DNA of 64,000 nucleotides from positions 1,868,501 through 1,932,500 of the forward strand of contig WPIO01000029.1 of assembly GCA_009760855.2 (NCBI GenBank), given 5' to 3'. The DNA comes from Cristatella mucedo. Lineage: Eukaryota; Bryozoa; Phylactolaemata; Cristatellidae. The notes beneath the pieces are model-generated. The model worked only from the letters and a program-made list of their open reading frames with translations. It did no database searches and was not told the origin of the DNA. Below, piece by piece: positions 1 through 11,732 of this stretch (position 1 is its first letter; every line of letters begins with the position of its first letter). The translations under genes were made by a program, and so were the position numbers.

Positions 1-150
1 CCATAACAATGTCATGCTTGTTGTCATTGAGTATGCTGCCAGTAACCATTCGATTGTGCTTTATTTACTGCAAATGTAAAGTGCATAGAAAGATATTGAG
101 TTATCTGAGGGTGCTGTATCAATGCGTTATTACTATTATTATATTATCCA
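1..150 (+). mobile_element. LINE-1 family 3' tail
   Basis: 3' end of the CR1/L2-like LINE: CAAATGTAAAGTGCATAGAA, then GAGTTATCTGAGGGTGCTGT and an ATT-rich tail. The same end recurs at 21.2, 29.4, 32.4 and 63.8 kb. Confidence 0.7.
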
Positions 151-156
151 TTCAAG

Positions 157-250
157 TTTGTGTGTCCGTGTGTGTGTGTGTGTGTGCGTGTGTGTTTGTT
201 TGTGTGTGTTTGTTTGTGTGTGTTTGTTTGTGTATGAATGAGTGAGTGAG
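157..250. repeat. (TG)n microsatellite
   Basis: Imperfect TG tract with TGTTTG variants, ending in GAGT repeats. Confidence 0.95.
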
Positions 251-1187
251 TGTCGGTAGCACTCGCTTGCGCGTATGGATTCATACTAGTGTAGAAAACT
301 CAGTTATTTCTGATAAAGCTACAATTGCCTCATTTATTTCTGGTCCAGAAAATGCTATACATCTTCTATGTGCATGTGAGACTAATGAACCTCAAAAACA
401 TAAATAAAATATTCCAGACGTTACAAATTTCAAGCATTGCATTGCATAACCTATCTGCTATGCAATCTTCGCACTTTTAATACAAGTTGCAGCTCGTGAG
501 CTAGCAGCGGTGGCAAGGCGTATGACAATAAGGAAATATTACGTATAAATGAAATTCTCTGTAAAGTGATTATTGAGCAAATACCGGTTGAAGAAACAAA
601 GTCTGAGGCCCGCGGATTTTCTTTCGTCCCGTTCACCGTTGTTGGCAAAAGTCTTCTGCTGCTGAAGTCGTCGCTGGGGGTAGAGGCTACGAGTGATCTC
701 TTCTGTACATATTTATTACAACCGCCATAGCGTCAGAAGAGATTGCAGACGCACTTGAAATAGTCTATAAGCATGCCAGCGAGTAGGCCTTGAAAAAACG
801 GTTGTGTCCTTGTGAATTTGTCTTTTAAATTGGCCTTTTCGCATAATTTGAAGCGTCGATTCATGCACACACCTCCATATAATAATTAAAAAATGGTTTG
901 CATTAAAGATGCAGCAAACGACGTGCTTCCGGTAGCAATTTCTCCTGAGGAAGCTTTCACTTCGCAGCTTAAATAATGCCCTTGCTGCACCTATCTGCTT
1001 TCAACTGAGCAATACATATATTCTAGAAGCATGCAGGGGTAAGGGAAGTTTCTAAGATGAGCCATTCTCCCGCGGTGGCGACTCGAAGCGGTGGCTACTC
1101 AGAGCGCACAGCGCTGCATATGCAGATCACGTGCGAACTGTTATTCCTGAGCTAGCACGAAACGGCCATTTCATAAGACTTTTTTGA
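251..1187. other. Intergenic, nothing recognised
   Basis: No repeat shared with other parts of the window and no coding signal in either strand. Confidence 0.6.
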
Positions 1188-1706
1188 TCGGTGCCGCTAT
1201 CCAGAAGGGTCTGCTGCTCGAAATGCATTCTCTGCGAAGCAGAGCCGACAGTTACGGTGCAACCTCGTCCATTAATCTGCTCGGATAATGCTTTGGAAGA
1301 ACGTGCTCGTTCGAAAGACTGCATCGTAATTATGCGACCGTTTTATAACCGGTGGCCTTCGATAGTCATGTTTTTGCAGCACTATGAAAACCAGTTTTAG
1401 CAGTTTGATGCGAGCGAGACGAACGTTTGGAATGGCTCCAAGCTGACTCTATCGCTACAGCCACACCGCGCGAGCATCTTACGGGAGCTCATTGCCGGGC
1501 TACCGATGCTGGAGGGTAAGGATGCGACACTGAGGAATGCGATAGGATTATTGCGACAGAATGTTGGTGTACTAACGAGCCTTGAGATGCTTCGGCGACT
1601 CGTAGCAATAAATACACGCGCACAAGCAAACGATAACCGACATCTACATCTAAAAGAAGCCGCCATAACATACATTCCCCACATCTTTAAAAATGAGCTT
1701 GCGTAG
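1188..1706 (+). pseudogene. Unidentified coding-like stretch with one internal TAG
   Basis: One reading frame is open from 1188 to 1706 except for a TAG at 1398-1400. The second half reads like a helical protein segment, for example SILRELIAGLPMLEGKDATL and VGVLTSLEMLRRLVAINTRA, ending NELA and a stop at 1704-1706. AATAAA follows at about 1914. An acceptor-like TTTTAG at the TAG would make the second half a terminal exon; otherwise this is a decayed transposon ORF. I do not recognise the family. A long minus-strand frame over 1397-1789 is the alternative, but its composition is less protein-like. Confidence 0.3.
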
Positions 1707-2080
1707 TCAAACAAAGCAAAGAGCTCGTATAACCCCGCGCGTTCTGTGGCAAAGCCTGCAGTTAGCTCCAAGCTTGAATTCACAGGCACCCGAGCAAAGC
1801 ATTAGGTGCATAGATGCCTGTACCCATACCAGTTATCAGCGTCTCAGGCGATTAAGTTAGCGGTTAGTAATTTTATTATTATACAATCCTGAATGCAGGC
1901 CTTACAACATTTTAATAAAATTATTTAGAGAGCGATATCCTTGCCACATAAAAATTATCCAAGACCATTTACTGCCTGCTCACAGTTTCAGCAGATTGCC
2001 TGACTGCTAAATAGCCAATAATGACTTTGTTTTAGATTTGTACCCAGGCTAGGTTCGGTTGGCTGGGACGGTCAGGACTG

Positions 2081-2755
2081 TGTAATGTGGTAAGGGTCAC
2101 CGGCTAAGCCGGAGTCTGACCTATGGCATTTGCGGTGGCGAGGGGTCACCGGGGCTCTTGGGTAGGAGAAGTTGGCCGGGTAAGTCATGGCGTTGGAGGC
2201 TCCCGGTCTCGCTGAGTTGTGCACCTGAATTCGTGCCGGCGTGCTCCGGCGATGCCTCTACGCACGCAAGGCAACGAGTGCCCAAGGCCCGAGCGGAGGT
2301 GGATAGCATGCTCGTTGTTGTGATTTTTATACTCCGCGTTCCCCGCGTAGCGTTTTCGTGGCTCCCCCCGTGAGTCGGTGTCTTTCGGCGGAAGCTCTCG
2401 ACTGTCGTGGACGTCGACTCCGACTTGCCAAGCAGCTACTCAGCTAGCCGGATCTTTTACGGCGTATGCCTGTACTGTTGGAACGGAGTCGGTACAACGG
2501 CGGGACTGCGGAAGCCGACCGACCAACTAACACGATTGTTCGCGCTTGCATCGTCGTCTTGCGCCCCTGTAGTTCACCTTGTATAGGGCCTTCCCCTAAG
2601 ACTTGTTTAGTTCCCCTGTTGTTGTTGGCGCATGCGATATTATAAAGAAGTCCAATCTCACGGCCGCTCGTCTTACCCTAGCTCAGTGGCATGGCGAGTG
2701 GCAGCGTGGCCGGAGTATGGCGGGGTTTGGCGGGAAGTAGCCTCTGACCCCTACA
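2081..2755 (+). repeat. LTR-like block (possible solo LTR)
   Basis: GC-rich 675 bp starting TGTAATGTGGTAAGGGTCAC and ending CCTCTGACCCCTACA, so the ends are roughly inverted (TGTA...TACA) and carry GGGTCA/TGACCC. A TATTATAAAGAAG element lies near 2,637. No target-site duplication is visible and no second copy is in the window. Confidence 0.3.
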
Positions 2756-3624
2756 ACTCGGCTACAGATTAGCTCCAAAACCCGGTACATGACAACTACC
2801 TGATACGTTGACGTGCAAAATCAGCCAGATTATTTGAAAGTGGTAGGGGTGGTCAACGGTACAGATTTATAGCCTTTAGGAGCCAGAAACATCATAATCT
2901 AGGGCTTCGATCGTAGAAAAAAATATTTGAAGTGATTGTTCGTCAATTGTATGCTATAGCTGGTTCTTTGCACATGAAGAATTTAAGAAGGTCGACGCTC
3001 TATATCTCATCTATCTCATTCGACTCTATCTTTCTGTTTACTGTTTCCTTTGATGTTGATCAAAACAAAAGTAGCTGCAGCTCTTTACTTTATTATCGGA
3101 TGCCGATGCAAGTATGCTGGATGGTATGATTCCATAAAAAATATTACGAAACAGTGCAAGATAAGCAGGCTTATAATCATTACGAAATCAGATTTTGTGA
3201 ACATTATGGAGATTATGGACCAGATGTATGATTTCTGATCCGTCTAGCATTTAAGACCTGACCACAACAGTTATTTTTAGTGATGGTCTGGCGGTCGGTG
3301 AGTTGGCTTGTAATGTCTTAGCTGCTCAAGTTGCCTGTCCAACAACCATAATATACGTGCAATTACTAGATATTTCCAGGGCGGAGTTCGCGATATTGCT
3401 GCTTACGGCATTTTGCTCTCTGTCGCTACCGTTAAGTACGATAACGTGTCAGATTTGCACACATTGCATGCAGTATGGTGCCGCTACCCGAACTAGTAAG
3501 GGATAGAATTTAGGGTTAAGAACACTTTCTTGATACGACCTGACCATCCCACAGCATGGACCGCGTTTGGTCTAACATTTGAGAAGCGATCCCACAAAAT
3601 GACCGGCGATAGCTAATAACTGAG
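2756..3624. other. Intergenic, nothing recognised
   Basis: AT-rich with scattered short frames only, between the LTR-like block and the LINE-2 fragment. The last 60 bp may be degraded LINE-2. Confidence 0.55.
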
Positions 3625-4600
3625 AAACTGAATGCTTGCCTTGCCGATATTCGATCCTGGATGTGGGAAAACTTCCTGAAATTAAATGATGATAAAACCG
3701 AACTGCTGTTCATAGGACACCCTAAGCGTATGGCTGGATTAAAAGGCTTTGCTCTTCTAATAGGTGATGCTATTGTGCGACCTTCACAACGTGCTCAAAA
3801 TTTAGGCGTCGTGTTCGACAGTTGCCTCAATTTCAAAAGCTTCATTCAGAAGACTGCTTCTACAGCTAGCCGTCACATCCGATCCCTATCCAAGATTAGG
3901 AGCTGTCTCCCACAGTGGCTTGTAAAAAATTTAACCAGCTCTTTAATTCTGTCTCGGCTTGATTATTGTAATTCCCTTTTGGCTGGGCTGCCAAAGAAAG
4001 CTATTATGCCACTACAGTGGACTGTGAATATGGCTGCAAGGCTAGTCGTCAAGTCCCAGCGGTTTGAGCACGCGTCTCCTTTGCTGAAAGAGCTAGGACA
4101 GTTGCCGGTTGAGCAGCGGATACAGAGCAAAGTTCTTAGGCTGACCCACAAGGCCCGCCACGGCTTGGCTCCTTCGTACCTAGCTGAACTGCTGCATCAG
4201 TTTCAGCCTCTTTGCGCCCTCAGGCCCTGTGTGTACAATAAATTAGCTGTCCCATTCCTCCGCTTAAAGACAGTTGGCGACAGAAGCTTTAGCTTTGCAG
4301 GTCCTAGACTGTGGAACTCGCTTCCACAATTCTTCCGCAACAACAACTACTCTCCTACTGCCGACTATGGCACATCCTTTTCAGCGGTCCTGAGCTGCTA
4401 CTTCTATTCTACTCACTACCTCAACTGCTCTCCTGACTCTCCTATGCTTCCCACTTTCTTTTTGTTGCGTGAGACGAAGTCTGTTGGCTACCGAAAGCCG
4501 CTTAGGCTGTGAGTGAGCTATACAAAACTCTCCTGCGTAACACCCATGTGGTCTGTATGACTTTGTGGAGTTACAGACGGAGATACATTACATTACATAA
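3625..4600 (+). mobile_element. LINE-2 family fragment, RT C-terminal half
   Basis: 283 open codons: [87 protein letters not shown] and [15 protein letters not shown]. This is the C-terminal part of a CR1/L2-like reverse transcriptase, distinct from LINE-1. It ends GTGGAGTTACAGACGGAGAT and ATTACATTACA. Being open for 283 codons it is fairly young. Confidence 0.9.
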
Positions 4601-5260
4601 CTGCTCCGGTTGAGTTGCTGGCTGGTTGTCGTGCATTCTTGGTTAAACTGGAGAGATAACTCCATGTTTCAGTCTTGAAATGAGCTTTCTTCATATGAAA
4701 TAACTGGAAACTTCTAGATTAATGTAGCTAAGACGCAGTTTTGTTTTTTTTTATTTTTGGAGTTAGGCGGAGCTTTTACTTCAGTGTCAGAAGAAAGGCA
4801 GCTTGCAGAGCTGCTCAAATCGAGACAATGTCGGGACAGCGGAGTGGACCGTTTGGCGGGTACCTATTGACTACACCGAACGTCGGCGGGTTTGCTCTTG
4901 GCCAAGTTTTTGTAGTTTGAGGAACCTACGGAATCAGCCGACATGCTGCAGTTGGTTCAATGGTAGCGGGAAGGTCGATCGGTTCGCCAGAGCAGACGGA
5001 CGGTCGGAGGGCGTCTGTCTGATCTGCCAATCGGAGTCTGTCTGGCCAGCTCTGGGGTAGGGTGAGGCTGACTTGCCGATTGACACTAAAGCACCTTTAA
5101 AGCCGTAACCGCGCAGAGAGACTCGTCCCCAGGTTCTCTACCGGTGGACTGTGCGATGCAGCACTGCAGTGCGATTAAAACACAGGCGGCCACAACTGGG
5201 TGCCGAAAGCAACAGTTTATTGTGGGCCTGTTAGTAGTGGTTACGCGACGGCGCAAGCGC
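4601..5260. other. Intergenic, nothing recognised
   Basis: Becomes GC-rich after 4.8 kb. An 85-codon plus frame (4803-5060) shows no family resemblance. Confidence 0.5.
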
Positions 5261-5421
5261 TTTACGCGGCGGCGCGCAACGGACCGACGGAGTTAACTGC
5301 GCGAACTCCCGAAGCCCGAGTATAACCAACTACCCTGTGCGTTTACGCGGCGCGTACCGGACCGACGGAGTTAACAGCGCGAACTCCCGAAGCCAGCGTA
5401 TAATAAACTATCCTATACGCG
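5261..5421 (+). repeat. Tandem duplication, about 80-bp unit
   Basis: Units 5261-5341 and 5342-5421 share TTTACGCGGCG, GGACCGACGGAGTTAAC, GCGCGAACTCCCGAAGCC and an ACTAYCCT end. Confidence 0.7.
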
Positions 5422-5687
5422 CGTCGCTAGCGATTGTCTCAACCCCGAAGGCGGACCGCTACAGCACCCCAAGATACGAGCAGCTAACTGAGTAGCCGGC
5501 AGAACACAACTGCGCAGTCTAAGTTGCACTTAGCTGTCCGTCGCCGTAGGTTCGTCTCTCGTGTTCTCGAAGCGTAGTCTCGCATCGACTCCCGAAGCTG
5601 CAGCCCTGAGCTCTCGAGGCGTCTCATTATATTCTCTCTCCTCTCAACTCCGGACCTCGCGCGCAGCTGCTATTTCTACTTCAGCAT

Positions 5688-5928
5688 ATTAGTCGGTGCA
5701 CATTCTGACCGCATCGTCTGCACCAGGCTTCATTCTAACTTTAGCGGGTAGACCAGGAGCCAGGCCTGCACTGGGTGTCCTAGTCGAACCCGCTAAGACA
5801 GGCACATTAGTCGCTCCATCTCCTAACCGCATCGCCTGCATAAAGCTCCATTCTAACCTGAGCTAGGTGGATCAGGAGCTGGGTCTGTACTAGGCGCCCT
5901 AGTCGACCCCCCTAAGGCAAGGGCTCCC
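5688..5928 (+). repeat. Tandem duplication, about 118-bp unit
   Basis: Units start ATTAGTCG at 5688 and 5806; both contain ACCGCATCG(T/C)CTGCA, CCATTCTAAC-like and CCTAGTCGA blocks. Unit 2 is more diverged. Confidence 0.65.
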
Positions 5929-6647
5929 ATCGCGGCTAAGCTGAGAGCTGCACCAGTGCAAAGCGACCTATCTGCCGGCTAGCAACGGCTAGCCAATCGG
6001 CTGCACAACGCTACCGTTGAGAAGAGGTCTACCGGGTTGTGCCTGGAGATGCACTGCAAGGGGCTGGCCGGCTTTTGCTCAGGGACGGGCCAGCCGGCCA
6101 GGTCATGCCAGCTGGGTTCAGATTCGTGCAGGCATAAGCCCCCCTGCTCCCGCTCGCCTGCAGCGTATTCACTACATCCTTAATACAGGTAATATCGTAA
6201 TGTTTGAATGTTTAAATGCGGATTGACCAAAATAGTGGCTACCACGAGTTCTTATTAGCGGTTCATGAGTTAAGATTGTTATGAAACAAGTGCCTAGTAA
6301 TCTGTGGATTAGAGGTATATAAAAAAAATTATATATATATATACATATCTAGCATATAGTTTAGGAAATAGCTGATGAGGCGATCATTCAGGTTTAAGAG
6401 CTTCCTACCTCAACAGTGATTTCCCTTTCGAGCTGCTAGAGCTTGATATTTACGAAAGGATATGAGCTTAATGCCTTGCTCTGATTTCCGCTTCACTGAA
6501 CCGTCAGCTGTGCCTCCGGGCTCTACTTTCAGCATTCTTCGGCAATGCGGCTGTGGTTTCATTTAATTGATGAATCTGCCCCTACCCCCGATCGTTGTAC
6601 GAGTGGGCAGTGACACTCGAAGTGGTAGGCAGTCGGGAGGTACTATT

Positions 6648-6795
6648 GGCGATTGTTATGTTATGAGTGAGTCGGGGCACTCCGGTGGGCGAGAGGGGCG
6701 AAGAGAGTCGTGCTTCGCCCTGCTCTATGGGAGGTGAAATAAACTGGTGGTGTTGCTCATCGGCTAGCGTTCTGTGCTGTTCGCGAAGATAACTT
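6648..6795 (+). repeat. Short LTR-like block
   Basis: TGTTATGTTATGAGTGAGTC start, then GGTGAAATAAACTGGTGGTG (poly(A)-signal-like) and GATAACTTAA end. This resembles short retroelement LTRs, but it is unpaired here. Confidence 0.22.
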
Positions 6796-6871
6796 AAGCT
6801 TAAAGCGGCTGTGAATTATAGCATCTTTTGTCTGAAAGACTTAGCTCTGCTGCACGGAAATCGTACCGCGG

Positions 6872-6916
6872 CACACACACACACACACGCGCGCGCGCGC
6901 ACACACACACACACAC
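6872..6916. repeat. (CA)n-(CG)n-(CA)n microsatellite
   Basis: Alternating purine-pyrimidine tract with a central GCGCGC block. Confidence 0.95.
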
Positions 6917-7394
6917 CATGGGCGCTCTTTACCCGTACTAGAGACTCTAGTGACTCAGCGGAAATTTTTTGGCCGGATAAATGAATAAAGCAATCAGGTG
7001 CGATTGTAACGGTCTTTAAGCAAGCCACAACCACGGATTTTAATCGTGCACTCGAACAGAAAGCGTCGCAGATATACTAACTCGGATATTATACGAAGTG
7101 ACAGTTTTCAGTGTTGCTATCATCACTGGCTAAAGATACCTTCAAACATCACCAACCTTGAAGAACAAAAGAGATAAGTTGGGCGAAGTCAATGAGGAGT
7201 TCATTCGTGGGTACTACTTCAAGACGCAGACTTGAGATGTACCCGTGTATCATCGAAAGGCGGTTTTGGATCAGAAAGTCGGACTGCTCTTGCGAACATC
7301 GATCAGTTTCATCTTCCATAAACTTATGCAATATCATTCTTCATTATGAAACAACTATTGGAGTAAATATGTATATATTGTACATAACAGCACA

Positions 7395-7528
7395 GCTACG
7401 GGCTGTGGCGTTGCCATAGCCCTCCCATGAAACATCCGCTTCCGTTTCCGGAATTTCGGCTGCCGGGTGTTTGCGTGGCTGTGCCTGTACCGGCCGGAAA
7501 AGGAGCGCGTCCTTTTACGCTTGAGACG
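7395..7528 (+). promoter_or_regulatory. Probable GORASP promoter / 5' UTR
   Basis: GC-rich, TATA-less stretch immediately before the start codon with two ETS-type CCGGAA motifs (7448-7453 and 7494-7499) and a nearby CTTCCG. This is the usual layout of a housekeeping promoter. The transcription start is not visible. Confidence 0.4.
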
Positions 7529-7591
7529 ATGGGAGGTTCCCAGAGCGTTGAGATACCCGGCGGTGGTACCGAAGGTTACCATGTACTAAGG
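7529..7591 (+). CDS. GORASP: GORASP exon 1 (coding part)
   Basis: Encodes residues 1-21, [20 protein letters not shown] plus Arg21. The ATG is fixed by the myristoylation motif and the fit to the family N terminus. It ends in phase 0 at donor AGG|GTGCGT. Confidence 0.93.
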
Positions 7592-10500
7592 GTGCGTTTT
7601 TAATTAATTTGCTTCCTAGTTGGTGGCTGTGTCACTCGTCTTGTTGGCCGTGGTTTGGTAGCTTAAGCGCAACAGCCGCTTAACTTAAATGTGCGCATAA
7701 GCCTACCATGGTTTTGGTACGTTAAAATTATGTTTATATATCAATTTAAGCGTAGCCTTATGAGTGCATATAATTCCAAATAAGGGTTGTCTGAAGCTGC
7801 TATCTATGGTCCCATCAACTTCGTTATTGATGTGTATGTTGTCGTACTTTGCCCGTGACTCAGTGGGTTACAAGCACGGGTCTGCATTTCTCCACACCTC
7901 TGGAAGAAATTCGGATAGACCATTGTGATCGTATGAGGGGGCACCGAATACAAAAGACTGAGTTTGATAGTAACATGAAATGCTTAAGGTGGGTGCTGCT
8001 TCAGATCACACTAGCTTTCCAAGTATTATAATTGTCGCTACGGTAGTGCATTGATTACCTTTCTGGTCACAGCTGCTGCCTCTTTGATCGCATAATTGGG
8101 TTGCTTCATCCTTTGCTCGCGAGCCTCTTTAGGAAGGAAAGCATTGGCGAAAGTTGGTGGGAAATGCGTACTGACATCGCCGTCGTGCGAAGTGTGGTAG
8201 AGTCGGCTGTATCTCAACCAGGCAGCTGTTTCTGACCCTGAAAATTGATGTCGGGACAAGATCTGCCTGCAAATGTTGAAGTACGTTTTTATAGCACCCC
8301 TAAAACAGCACATAAACGTTCCTACCCTCTTCCACCTGTCTTGCTACATGGCTGCCTACGTTGTAAGGGGAGACATATTAGCTAGGAAGCTGTGGAGCAC
8401 GGGTTTACTTCTTGGCTAAGCTTTACAGAAGTGAGAACCTAATGACCAATGAGAACTATTGTGAAGGTACGGCCATCTGTATTGTGTTCATTTCAAAGCG
8501 AACTCCCGATTATATCTTTTGTGCGTGGAGCTTGTAAGGTGAATGTAGGAAGCCCTGTAACTCATTCGAATGCTCTAAGATTTTTAAAGAGAAAAACGGT
8601 CGGCAGAAAATAGGAAGAATATAGGGTTATCCAAAAAAATATCATTCATTTATATAGCAGCCTAAGTGAACCGAGTCTCTATCCAGGCATTTCACATATG
8701 CCCAAGGGCTCGAGCTTAAGACCTCTGTGGTCAAACGCGAGCACCTTGACCTCGATCGTCAAAGGCGAGCATCTAAGCCCAGCTTAAAAGAAATAAATCT
8801 CTTTCCGGGCACTTTATTTACATATCCTCGAACGGCAGCATATCGATAATTAGTGATGATGGCACGCATAGTTTCAGAATAAACAACCATGTAAAGGATT
8901 GTTCTGTCGGATTGAGCGGGTGCTATGAGGAACATCTGGGTTTTTAGCTTTCTTGTCCTTGAGTCCGGTGACATCATTATGTCAGTTGGTAACCAGACCA
9001 AGCTCTGACTGCTTAGTAATTAAAGGTGTCCAGAGGATTTGAGGTTGGTTAGAGGTACAGGTACCTGAGTCCCGAGGAGCAGAAAGTAAGAGAGAAAGCC
9101 TGGGGAGCAAGTATCTCAGGTAGGTATGGTGGAGAAAGAGAATGAAGGGAATGTACATGTGAGCAACAGGACTTTGAAGTGGATGTGCTATTTGATGGGG
9201 AGCCAGTGCAAGTCGGAGAGAAGTGGTTTTATGTATGTGGCTGGTGCAATGTGGACAGACAGGCCTAGCTGCAGAGTTGCATCAGCTGCAAGCATATGTT
9301 TGCATTGGCAAGTGAAGCTGCAAGGAATGAGTTGCTATAGAAAAACAACGAAGTGATATCACAGCTTTTTGGGCTAACTTGGCTGTGGGATCCGTTGTTT
9401 AAGCACTCCTGAATTCTTGCAATTCAATTAACTGTGCATAGACTAGCGTCTGTCGAGCTGATCGATGTGCTCACTTCGCAAAAGACTATTGAAACAGGAC
9501 ACCCGGACTCAGTGCAGAGACTGCAGGGAGATGCATGTTTAAGCCGATTTTTAAAGCAGTGCTTTTCAGTTTCATAGGTACATTTAATATATCCATAACT
9601 ATTAGGTTGGTATTATCTTTATATTCAACTGAAGAAAGTTAACTTGCATCCAGGTGCAAATATCAGCTATACAAGTTGCAAGAGAGTTGGAAGAGTCTGA
9701 GACAAGAATGATTAGAAAACAGGTTTTGCTGGGTGACATTTGCTTAGAATTGAGCCTAGATTGTAGTTGCCTGTCACGTTAGTAAGAGTATACATTCTGA
9801 AAAAGGAGAGTATAAATTGTGAAAAGAAGGGGCCTAGAGCAATTAATAGGGTGTTCATAATACTTCAAAGGCTTGCCAGATGGCAGTTTGCCTGTTGACA
9901 TATAGGCTCTGAAATATCACTTTTAAGATAAGACCTAAAATCGCTGCAGTGCACTGCCAGTGATACCCAGGCGAGAAGATAAGCGATCTAAAAGTACTTA
10001 ATGATCAGTATTATCAAATCGTACTGAGAGATCTAGTAGAAATGGCAGTGAGTACCTACCTTAGTCAGCATTTCTGAGAAGGTTGTTACACACTTGCAGG
10101 GGTGATGTTTTTGTGGAGTGATCATTGGTCCAAGTTGCTAGGTTTGATGTTTTAATATGAGCATTTAGCTGCTCTGCCACTGCTCCAGCATCTGATAGCA
10201 GCATGGAGAGAGAAGTGTTATGATTCCATCAGCCGATTGACTTAATATTTGTCCAAACAGCACCAAAATCCTGAGGTAGTTTAATGGTGCAGGTCGATAA
10301 AATACTGAGAGGATCGGCCCAACAATCTTGTAATTGATTAGAGTATCTTTCGAAACATGTCGCAAATGAGATATGAAGATTTGACGATTCCCACATTATG
10401 GGAAAGCATTAAAAAAACCATGTCTACCCCGGAAGTAATAAAAGCAACATATCTGCCAATAAAAAATTTACCGATCTCGGCATCGTATGTGACTTGTGTC

Positions 10501-11650
10501 CCAACTTGTTGAACCTGTGTGCATCGAGGTACACGTCTGAAGCTTGTTGAGGTACATGCTTGTGACTTTGAAACAGCTTCATTTACAATATAACTTTGTA
10601 CCTTGTAAATCTCATAACTCGGGCAATACTTGATTGATCAATTTGAACTTACAAATGTAAGTTAAGTTCAGCTCTGCTTATAAACCACTGAAGGTGTTTA
10701 TTTCTAATTCCTATTCGATAAGTTTTGCTATAAATTCAAATTATAGGACTTAATAAATTCTAGTACAAAACTTCACACCGTAAGTGAAGCTGTTTTAAAG
10801 TCAAATGCATCGGGAGGTGGGCTTGGAAAAGAAGGACTCCAGAGTCTGGGAAGAATTGCTTTTTGCCCCTTCCCCAATGATTCGAGTCACATTATCCATT
10901 TGCCAAACCTAGCCCTCCTCCACAAGAGCTCTGGCAGTCGACGGCCCAATGTTTTGGACATCGTTAATGTACTCGTTCTTATCCATAATACAGTTGATGT
11001 GGGTAATAGTTCCGATTTCGGAAGCCGAAAAGCACGAGCAAGCATGCACACTTCCAAAACCATATTTGAGTGCAGATTGTAAGCAGTCCGAGTAGTACTC
11101 GTTGCCTATTCTACAGCTAGTACAAGTCTGTCTTTTGCCATCACCATGGATCATGGAGTTCCTTTTGTCGATCTATAGTACATGGCTCTAGTCATCCACT
11201 GTAAAGTGTATGTGTGTTGACTTGCCCATTTTAGATGACATTCTCTGTGTCAGATGTTAATTAAAGGCTTGCATTTGCTGACTCTTCTATACATTCTGTG
11301 CTCCGAACGCCTCCTACGAACCCTATTGGTACCATCAGCGTTGCTGTTGGCCTCGTCCAAGTACTAAGAGAGCTCAACCTAGGTCTTTCATTTAACCCAG
11401 TGCAGCCAGCTTCAGTAGGCGCTGCACGCTACTACAGCAGGTGCTGTTGCACTTGCATTGCCTACTTGCACACTGTGAACGATAATGGCACGAATGAAAA
11501 TGTCGAGATGATTTGTCCCACGCTCGTCGTGCTTCGTAACTACCTGTCGATGCACTAGCTGCTGGCGACTTGGGGCTGCGAAAGCTGCTCTACTTTCAGC
11601 CGAAGTCAGCTGAGAAAGTGGCTCGAGAGAAAGAGAGAGAGAGAGAGAGG

Positions 11651-11732
<82 letters not shown>

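Larger units (their letters stand above)
5929..7394. other. Intergenic upstream of GORASP
   Basis: Contains a short TA tract near 6,330, the LTR-like block at 6.65 kb and the CA/CG tract at 6.87 kb. No coding signal. Confidence 0.5.
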
